A model generated the notes under the pieces. It saw only the letters and a program-made list of their open reading frames with translations. It was not told the DNA's origin and searched no databases. From VFJZ01 sp038321545 (GTDB lineage Bacteria > Actinomycetota > Thermoleophilia > Gaiellales > F1-60-MAGs149): 11,408 nt of DNA. Position 1 is the first letter of the stretch. Every line of letters starts with the position of its first letter. The stretch is from positions 1 through 11,408 of the forward strand of contig JBBQFB010000121.1 in assembly GCA_038321545.1 (NCBI GenBank). Direction: 5' to 3'. The position numbers and the translations under genes are program-made. Shown piece by piece: positions 6,436 through 11,408 of the stretch.

Positions 6436-7206
6436 CTACTCGCGGTCGAGCAGGAGGGCCTGCCAGCCGTCGGCCGTCTCACGATCGCTGCAGCGGTAGC
6501 CGGGCGGCGCGAACGCCTCGCGCTCCAGGAGGCCGGAGACGATCACGCGGCGCCCGAGCACGCCGCGGGCGAACAGCGGTCCGAGCAGCTCGAGCTGCAG
6601 GTTCGCGAGCTGCAGTGGCGCATCCGGCACGTCGTCCGTGAGGGCGTCGCCCTGCCACGCCTCGACTGCGGTGCCGTTGATCGCCGCGTTCTCGCGCGTC
6701 GCGGTGACCGCGTGCGGATCGTGGTCGAAGGCCGTCACCGGCCCGTGGCCGAGCCGCGCGGCCGCGATCGCCAGCACGCCCGACCCGCAGCCGATGTCCA
6801 GCAGTGCGCCACGGGGCTCCGGATCGCGGACGAGCAGCTCCAGCGCGGCCCGCGTCGAGCCGTGCGCGCCCGTGCCGAACGCCAGCGCGGGCTCGATCAC
6901 GATCGCGTCACGGGCGGCGTCGGGCTCGATCCAGGGCGGGCCGAGCCAGAACGGACCCACCACGACCGGCCGGTGAAACGCCCGCCACGCCTCGCGCCAG
7001 CCGGGTGCGACCGGTTCCGGCGTGGCAGCGATGCCCGGGGTCTGGCCGACCGGCAGGTAGCCGCAGATCACGACCGTCTCGCCCTCGACCTCCTCCGAGA
7101 AGCCGTCCGGGAACGCGTCCAGCACCCGCACCAGCGCGATCTCGAGGTCGCCCGCGGGCACCCGCAGCGTCCACCGCACCAGCGCGGGCTCGGGGCTGTC
7201 AGCCAC
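6436..7206 (-). CDS. prmA: Ribosomal protein L11 methyltransferase-like protein
   Basis: A 256-residue class I SAM-dependent methyltransferase of the PrmA family, which methylates ribosomal protein L11. PrmA signatures are ALAFGTGAHGSTRAALEL (107-124), the SAM-binding motif I LLDIGCGSGVLAIAAARLG (135-153), and the acidic motif II TAFDHDPHAV (158-167). A short N-terminal domain (about 1-95) precedes them, as in PrmA, but its sequence is divergent. The post-I region reads LQLANLQLELL (198-208), where typical PrmA has an ANILA-type motif, so the target may differ. The start is GTG 7206, overlapping the dnaJ end by 8 nt. Position between dnaJ and rsmE is the common prmA location in Gram-positive chaperone operons, which supports the call. 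Another protein methyltransferase role remains possible. Confidence 0.88.
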   Translation of the reverse strand: MADSPEPALVRWTLRVPAGDLEIALVRVLDAFPDGFSEEVEGETVVICGYLPVGQTPGIAATPEPVAPGWREAWRAFHRPVVVGPFWLGPPWIEPDAARDAIVIEPALAFGTGAHGSTRAALELLVRDPEPRGALLDIGCGSGVLAIAAARLGHGPVTAFDHDPHAVTATRENAAINGTAVEAWQGDALTDDVPDAPLQLANLQLELLGPLFARGVLGRRVIVSGLLEREAFAPPGYRCSDRETADGWQALLLDRE

Positions 7207-8344
7207 CGCCGAAGCGCCGCAACCGGCCGAGGAAGCCCTCGTCGGGCGGCTCCCCGTAGTTGTTCGGCGACAGCGCGCCGTCGAGCTGCTCGACCAGCTT
7301 GCGCTGGTCGCCGTTCAGCCCGCGCGGGACGACCACGTTCACCAGCACCCGGAGGCTGCCGCGGCGGCCGCTGCGCACGTCGGGCATGCCCTGGCCCTTG
7401 AGCATCCGCACCTCGCCCGGCTGCGTGCCCGGCTTGAACTCCAGCGATGCGGTGCCGTCCAGCGTCGGCACGTCGAGCGTCGCACCCAGCGCAGCCTGCG
7501 TGATCGTCAGCTCGACGACCGAGACGAGGTCGCGCCCGGCGCGCTCGAACCGCTCGTCCTCCTCGACCGCGACCGACACGTAGAGGTCGCCGGCCGGGGC
7601 GCCCGGATCGCCGGCATGGCCCTGTCCGCGGACGCGGATCTGCTGCCCGTGCTCGATGCCGGGCGGAATCGCGACGACGACCTGGCGCTTCTCGAGCCGC
7701 ACGCCGGCGCCGCGGCAGTCGCGGCACGGATGCACGATCAGCTTGCCGCGGCCGTGGCACTCCGGGCAGGTGCCGGCGCGCACCATCTGGCCGAGCACCG
7801 TCCGCACGACCTGCCGCACCTGGCCCGCCCCGCCGCACGTCGTGCAGGTGGCCGGGTAGGTGCCGGGCTCGGAGCCGGACTGCTCGCAGCGCTCGCACGG
7901 CGCGTGCACCTCGGTCGCGACCTCGGCGCGCACGCCGAACGCCGCGTCGTAGAGCGTGATCGTGGTCTGCGCGGCCGCGTCGGCGCCCGCCATCGGGCCT
8001 GGCGCGCCGCCGCCTCGGCCACCGCCGAACCCGAGCATGTCCTCGCCGAACAGCATCGTGAACAGATCGCCGAGGTTGCCGGCCTGGAACGCCGCGTCGG
8101 TCTGCCCGTGACTGCCCTCGACGCCGGCGTGGCCGAAGCGGTCGTAGCGGCCGCGGGTGTCGGCGTCGCCGAGCACCTCGTACGCCTCTGCCACCTCGCG
8201 GAAGCGCTCGGCCGCCGTCGGGTCGTCCTTGTTGACGTCGGGGTGCAGCTGGCGCGCGAGGCGCCGGAAGGCCTTCTTGACGTCATCGTCGGAGGCTTCG
8301 CGCGCGATCCCCAGCGTGTCGTAGTAGTCGCGCTTCGTCGCCAT
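7199..8344 (-). CDS. dnaJ: Molecular chaperone DnaJ (Hsp40)
   Basis: A 381-residue type I (class A) Hsp40 that delivers unfolded clients to DnaK and stimulates its ATPase. The J domain is at about 5-70 with HPD at 34-36. A short glycine-rich linker follows (about 100-120, GFGGGRGGGAPG). The zinc-finger region has four cysteine pairs: C150/C153, C167/C170, C193/C196 and C207/C210. The last three are regular CxxCxGxG repeats, while the first reads CERCEQSG and lacks the first Gly. C-terminal substrate-binding domains run from about 215 to 345, with VVVAIPPGIEHGQQIRVRGQ at 222-241. The start is ATG 8344 (MATKRDYY), with GGGG 6 nt upstream; ATG 8356 in frame would add four residues. The gene lies 25 nt after hrcA. 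No dnaK or grpE is in the window, as expected for the hrcA-linked second DnaJ of actinobacteria. Confidence 0.97.
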   Translation of the reverse strand: MATKRDYYDTLGIAREASDDDVKKAFRRLARQLHPDVNKDDPTAAERFREVAEAYEVLGDADTRGRYDRFGHAGVEGSHGQTDAAFQAGNLGDLFTMLFGEDMLGFGGGRGGGAPGPMAGADAAAQTTITLYDAAFGVRAEVATEVHAPCERCEQSGSEPGTYPATCTTCGGAGQVRQVVRTVLGQMVRAGTCPECHGRGKLIVHPCRDCRGAGVRLEKRQVVVAIPPGIEHGQQIRVRGQGHAGDPGAPAGDLYVSVAVEEDERFERAGRDLVSVVELTITQAALGATLDVPTLDGTASLEFKPGTQPGEVRMLKGQGMPDVRSGRRGSLRVLVNVVVPRGLNGDQRKLVEQLDGALSPNNYGEPPDEGFLGRLRRFGGG

Positions 8345-8369
8345 CCGCGACCCCATGGTAGTCGGAGGT

Positions 8370-9401
8370 CTACGCGTAGACGGCGGCCACGAACTCGGAC
8401 AGCGCCGCGGCCGCCGAGCGCACCGACGAGATCGCCACGGCGTAGTCCATCCGCACCGGCCCGATCAGCGACACGACGCCCAGGTTGCGTGCGCCGACGC
8501 CATACCCGGCCGACACCATCGCGAGCGGCCGGATGCGCGGATCGCCATGGTCGTCGCCCAGCCGGATCAAGACGCGGTCGGCCGACAGCGCGTCACGCAG
8601 CAGCGCCAGGCGGGTGGCGCGCTCCTCGAGCGCCGACGCCAGCAGGCCGAGCTCCGCGACCTCCTGGGCGCGCAGCTCGGACATCAGCCGCGACGCGCCG
8701 CCCACGAACACCGCCTCGTGCTCCTCCATCACGTCGGAGAACACCGGGCTGATGGCCGTCAGGAACTCGCGCTCACGCGTGGACAGGTCGGGTGCACCGA
8801 GCCGGCGGCGCAGCGCGTGGCTGCCGATCGCGGTGCCCGTCACGGTCTCGTTCAGGTACGACTTGGCCGACTCCACCAGCTTGAAGTCGACGGGCTGGTC
8901 GAACGCGAAGTGGCGCTTCGAGACGTTGCCGGAGGCCGTGATCACGACGGCCATCACGATCTGCGGCTGCAGCAACAGCAGCTCGACGTGGCGGATCACG
9001 GTCGCCGACACGGGCGGCGCCGACGCCAGCGACAGCAGGTTCGTGACCTGGGACAGCGCCTCGGCGGTGGACTGCAGCGCCGTGTCCACCTCCTGCGAGG
9101 CCTCCAGCACGAGCGGGAACGCGCGACCCGGCGCGCGGTCGACGACCAGCCGCTCGGCGTACAGGCGGTAGCCGGACTCGGTCGGGACGCGGCCGGCGGA
9201 CGTGTGCGGGTGGTCGAGCAGGCCGGCGCGCTCCAGCCAGGCCAGCTCGTACCGGATCATCGACGGCGACACGCCGAACTCGCCCTCGGCGGCCAGCGCC
9301 TTCGATCCGACGGGCGAGCCGGAGGCGATGTGCTCCTCGACCACGCGAAACAGCAGCCGCTCGCGGCGGGAGGTCAGTGGGGTGTCAGGGGCGTCCATCA
9401 T
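8370..9401 (-). CDS. hrcA: Heat-inducible transcriptional repressor HrcA
   Basis: A 343-residue repressor of normal length that controls class I heat-shock genes (groESL, dnaK operons) by binding CIRCE operators, with activity tuned by GroEL. The winged-helix DNA-binding domain is at about 10-78: SPVGSKALA (29-37), GVSPSMIRYELAWLERAGLL (43-62) and the hallmark HPHTSAGRVPTESGYRLY (64-81). The remaining residues form the inserted dimerisation/GAF-like region typical of HrcA. The start is the tandem ATGATG at 9401/9398, overlapping the hemW 3' end by 17 nt, so translation is probably coupled to hemW. I found no CIRCE sequence (TTAGCACTC-N9-GAGTGCTAA) in front of hemW, hrcA or dnaJ, so self-regulation through CIRCE is not supported inside this window. 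Confidence 0.97.
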   Translation of the reverse strand: MMDAPDTPLTSRRERLLFRVVEEHIASGSPVGSKALAAEGEFGVSPSMIRYELAWLERAGLLDHPHTSAGRVPTESGYRLYAERLVVDRAPGRAFPLVLEASQEVDTALQSTAEALSQVTNLLSLASAPPVSATVIRHVELLLLQPQIVMAVVITASGNVSKRHFAFDQPVDFKLVESAKSYLNETVTGTAIGSHALRRRLGAPDLSTREREFLTAISPVFSDVMEEHEAVFVGGASRLMSELRAQEVAELGLLASALEERATRLALLRDALSADRVLIRLGDDHGDPRIRPLAMVSAGYGVGARNLGVVSLIGPVRMDYAVAISSVRSAAAALSEFVAAVYA

Positions 9402-10515
9402 CGCGAAGCAGGCGGGCGACGACGTCGTTGACGAGCAGACGTCCCCGCCGCTCGAGGACGATTCTACCGTCGCGCTCCACCACCACGCCGTGGGCGACCA
9501 GCAGCGCGAGCGCGTCGGGGTCGAGAACGTCTTCCACGGCGGCCCGCTCGACGCCCTCCGCGAGGCGCAGTCCGAGCATCAGGCGCTCGCGCTGCTTCGT
9601 GTCGGCCGGCAGGTCCTCGAGCTTGGCCGGCGCCGGCTGCCCGGCGGCGATCGCCTCCATGTAGGCCGCCAACCGGGGCGAGTTGACGCGCCGCTCGGCA
9701 CCGAGCGTGGAGACGGCGCCGACGCCGATCCCGAGGTAGTCGCGACCCAGCCAGTAGGCGCGGTTATGCGCCGACTCGCGGCCGGGAAGGGCGAAGTTCG
9801 CGCTCTCGTACCACGTGTACCCGGCACCCTCCAGGCGCTCGATGACGCGCTCGTAGTGCTCCTCGAGCAGCTCGGCCTGGCGCGCCAGCTCGGCACCGTG
9901 CGCATGCGTGAAACGTGTGCCCGGCTTCGCCTCCAGCTCGTAGACCGAGCAGTGGTCGGGCGCGAGCGCGATCAGGCGGTCGAGGTCGGCGTCCAGCATG
10001 ACCCGGTCCTGGCCGGGAATGCCGTGGATGACGTCGAGCGAGAGGTTCTCGACGCCGGCGCCGCGCAGCGTCGCCACCGCGGCCTCGACGACGGCCGGGG
10101 TCGCACGCCGCTCCAGCACCGCCAGCAGCGGCGCCTGGAACGACTGCGCGCCGAGCGACACGCGCAGGCCGCGGTCGGCGAGCGCGCGCGCCAGCTCCGG
10201 CGTGACCGTCTCCGGGTTGCACTCGACGGTGCGCTCCGCCGCGGCCGGCAGGCCGTCGAGCAGCCGTCCCAGCAGCGTGGGACCGAGCAGCGTCGGCGTG
10301 CCGCCGCCCACGAACACCGTCTCGACGGCGTCCGCGTCGAGCCCGGCGGCGCCCAGCTCGGCCAGCAGGGCAGCGACGTAGCCCTCGTGCTGGGCGTCGT
10401 GGCCCGTGACCGTCACGAAGTCGCAGTAGCCGCACCGATGGGCGCAGAACGGCACGTGAACGTAGAGGTGGCGCACCGTCGGCACGAGCGCATAGTGCCC
10501 GCCCGTCGCGCGCAC
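9385..10515 (-). CDS. hemW: Radical SAM heme chaperone HemW
   Basis: A 376-residue protein of the HemN/HemW radical SAM family. It is commonly mis-named oxygen-independent coproporphyrinogen oxidase; members of the HemW branch bind heme and insert it into apoproteins. The 4Fe-4S motif is CAHRCGYCDF (24-33; C24, C28, C31); the fourth cysteine of true HemN (CxxxCxxCxC) is absent, with F33 in that place, which favours HemW. Further blocks are VETVFVGGGTPTLL (64-77), ECNPETVTP (98-106), SLGAQSF (119-125) and DVIHGIPGQ (161-169). A winged-helix HemN C-terminal domain ends the protein. The start is uncertain: GTG 10515, GTG 10485 or GTG 10476; the family usually begins just before RHLYVHVPFC, favouring the shorter forms. 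It is the first gene of the minus-strand operon; hemW-hrcA-dnaJ is a conserved order. Confidence 0.94.
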   Translation of the reverse strand: MRATGGHYALVPTVRHLYVHVPFCAHRCGYCDFVTVTGHDAQHEGYVAALLAELGAAGLDADAVETVFVGGGTPTLLGPTLLGRLLDGLPAAAERTVECNPETVTPELARALADRGLRVSLGAQSFQAPLLAVLERRATPAVVEAAVATLRGAGVENLSLDVIHGIPGQDRVMLDADLDRLIALAPDHCSVYELEAKPGTRFTHAHGAELARQAELLEEHYERVIERLEGAGYTWYESANFALPGRESAHNRAYWLGRDYLGIGVGAVSTLGAERRVNSPRLAAYMEAIAAGQPAPAKLEDLPADTKQRERLMLGLRLAEGVERAAVEDVLDPDALALLVAHGVVVERDGRIVLERRGRLLVNDVVARLLRDDGRP

Positions 10516-10518
10516 CGG

Positions 10519-10548
10519 TTGCCTGACTTCCGAGTCAGCCCGTATCCT
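10519..10548 (+). promoter_or_regulatory. Candidate sigma70-type promoter for the plus-strand aminotransferase
   Basis: TTGCCT at 10519-10524 (-35-like) and TATCCT at 10543-10548 (-10-like) are separated by 18 nt and lie 29 nt before the ATG at 10578, leaving room for a short leader. The -10 fits the TAnnnT pattern of actinobacterial promoters. This is assigned by eye; no transcription start is known. On the minus strand the same bases read AGGATA, so a promoter for hemW may overlap it. Confidence 0.5.
10523..10538. promoter_or_regulatory. Palindrome in promoter spacer (candidate operator)
   Basis: CTGACT-TCCG-AGTCAG, two perfect 6 bp arms around a 4 nt centre. It fills most of the space between the -35-like and -10-like hexamers of the plus-strand promoter and lies 8 nt upstream of the hemW GTG at 10515. 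The position suits a repressor site, or a site for a MerR-type activator that acts from the spacer. It is not a CIRCE element. Which regulator would bind it cannot be told from sequence. Confidence 0.45.
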
Positions 10549-10565
10549 GTCTCACGCCACCGAAC

Positions 10566-10570
10566 AGGAG
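10566..10570 (+). promoter_or_regulatory. Shine-Dalgarno sequence for the aminotransferase gene
   Basis: AGGAG placed 7 nt before the ATG at 10578. It is one of the clearest ribosome-binding sites in the window and fixes the start of this gene. It contrasts with the weak or absent sites in front of most genes of the minus-strand operon. Confidence 0.85.
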
Positions 10571-10577
10571 AGACCTG

Positions 10578-11408
10578 ATGGCGACCACCGCCCACATCCA
10601 GATCGACCGTGACCGCATCGGGAAACTCGCTGCCCGGGAGGAGAAGCAGCTCAACGCCGAGACCCAGGGCTCCGGGCGCGTGTTCGAGCGAGCCAAGAAG
10701 GTGCTCTCGTCCGGCGTCGCCTCGTCGTACCAGCTCCGCGACCCGTGGCCGATCTATCTCGAGAAGGGCATCGGCGCGTACGTGTGGGACGTCGACGGCA
10801 ACAAGATGATCGACTTCCACAACGGCTTCGGCTCGATGGTGCAGGGCCACGCCCACCCCGCCATCACGAAGGCCGTCACGGAGCGCATCGAGCTCGGCAC
10901 CCACTTCGCCGCCCCGACCGAGGACGCGATCGTCGTCGCCGAGGAGCTCCAGCGCCGCTGGGGCCTGCCGCTGTGGCGCTACGTCAACTCGGGCTCCGAG
11001 GCGACCATGGACGCGATCCGGATCGCCCGCGCCCACACCGGCCGCGACACGATCATGAAGATCTTCGGGTCCTACCACGGCCACCACGACTACGTGATGG
11101 TCTCGATCGGCGTCCCGTACGGCCAGATCGGCGACCGCGAGAACTACGCATCGCTGCCCTACGGCGCGGGCATTCCCGACGCCGTCGCGCAGATGACGAT
11201 CCCGGTCCCGTTCAACGACGCCGACGCAATGGAGCGTCGGATCGAGCGCCTGATCTCCGAGGACCGCAAGCCGGCCTGCGTGATCATGGAGGCGGCGATG
11301 ATGAACCTCGGCGTGATCCTGCCGGAGCCGGGGTACCTCGAGGCCGTCCGCGAGCTGACGCGCAAGCACGGCATCCTGCTGATCGTCGACGAGGTCAAGA
11401 CCGGCATC
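10578..11408 (+). CDS. Class III PLP aminotransferase, HemL-like (partial, runs off right edge)
   Basis: The first 277 residues of a fold-type I, class III pyridoxal-phosphate enzyme. Conserved blocks are GAYVWDVDGNKMIDF (67-81), GHAHPAI (90-96), YVNSGSEATMDAIRIARAHT (135-154, the PLP-phosphate loop), SYHGHHDYV (165-173), and near the edge IVDEVKTGI with the PLP-ring Asp. The catalytic lysine lies beyond the window. Overall similarity is to glutamate-1-semialdehyde 2,1-aminomutase (HemL): RVFERAKKVLSSGV parallels the HemL N-terminus, and PFNDADAMERRIE parallels HemL. About 33 extra residues precede this, and the HemL VEP element reads MEA. The enzyme may therefore be a HemL-like amino-acid or omega-aminotransferase rather than a tetrapyrrole enzyme. 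The start is ATG 10578 with AGGAG upstream. It is divergent from hemW; a heme link is possible but not shown. Confidence 0.9.
   Translation, partial: MATTAHIQIDRDRIGKLAAREEKQLNAETQGSGRVFERAKKVLSSGVASSYQLRDPWPIYLEKGIGAYVWDVDGNKMIDFHNGFGSMVQGHAHPAITKAVTERIELGTHFAAPTEDAIVVAEELQRRWGLPLWRYVNSGSEATMDAIRIARAHTGRDTIMKIFGSYHGHHDYVMVSIGVPYGQIGDRENYASLPYGAGIPDAVAQMTIPVPFNDADAMERRIERLISEDRKPACVIMEAAMMNLGVILPEPGYLEAVRELTRKHGILLIVDEVKTGI

Noticed and set aside
4909..7401. Plus-strand open frame of 830 codons
   Set aside because: It lies opposite the SIS, rsmE, prmA and dnaJ genes, all of which have clear family motifs. The translation has biased composition and no domain, so it is a shadow.
10213..10222. 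TTGCACTCG, resembling half of a CIRCE element
   Set aside because: It is inside hemW coding sequence (ECNPET region), has no matching inverted half at 9 nt spacing, and is likely chance.
10413..11369. Minus-strand open frame of 318 codons opposite the aminotransferase
   Set aside because: The plus-strand aminotransferase has conserved PLP motifs, a promoter candidate and a Shine-Dalgarno; the antisense frame also overlaps hemW in another frame.

Overview
The window is a GC-rich (roughly 70% or more by eye), densely packed bacterial chromosome segment with almost no intergenic DNA, many GTG starts and 1-4 nt stop/start overlaps. Gene content and order (hemW-hrcA-dnaJ-prmA-rsmE ... mtaB-yqeY-phoH-ybeY-dgkA/PAP2) together with base composition suggest a deep-branching high-GC actinobacterium, possibly Thermoleophilia. 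That placement is an inference from gene order and composition, not a measured result.

Layout: eleven genes with recognisable families run on the minus strand from 10515 down to 860, followed by a twelfth minus-strand frame that leaves the window at base 1. In transcription order they are: hemW (heme chaperone, radical SAM), hrcA (heat-shock repressor), dnaJ (Hsp40), prmA-like (ribosomal protein L11 methyltransferase), rsmE (16S rRNA U1498 methyltransferase), a two-lobed SIS sugar-isomerase-like protein, mtaB (tRNA t6A methylthiotransferase), yqeY (GatB/YqeY family), phoH (ATPase/ribonuclease-associated), ybeY (rRNA endonuclease), a kinase-phosphatase fusion (DgkA-like domain plus PAP2 domain), and a truncated membrane-anchored protein with a Pro/Ala/Lys/Arg-rich tail. 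From hemW to the fusion gene the spacing is -22 to +30 nt, so this reads as one long, translationally coupled operon for protein folding, ribosome/tRNA modification and RNA quality control, ending in lipid-carrier or phospholipid metabolism.

On the plus strand, divergent from hemW across a 62 bp gap, a class III PLP aminotransferase related to glutamate-1-semialdehyde aminomutase starts at 10578 with a strong Shine-Dalgarno sequence and runs off the right edge. The gap holds a plausible sigma70-type promoter whose spacer contains a 6 bp-armed palindrome.

The points most worth a second look are: the last minus-strand gene (1-796), whose cytoplasmic domain looks like the remnant of a Ser/Thr protein kinase; the fusion of a DgkA-type lipid kinase to a PAP2 phosphatase; the SIS protein embedded in a translation/chaperone operon; and the dyad-containing divergent promoter. 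No RNA genes, CRISPR arrays, insertion sequences or integration sites were seen, and no stretch over about 65 bases lacks a gene.
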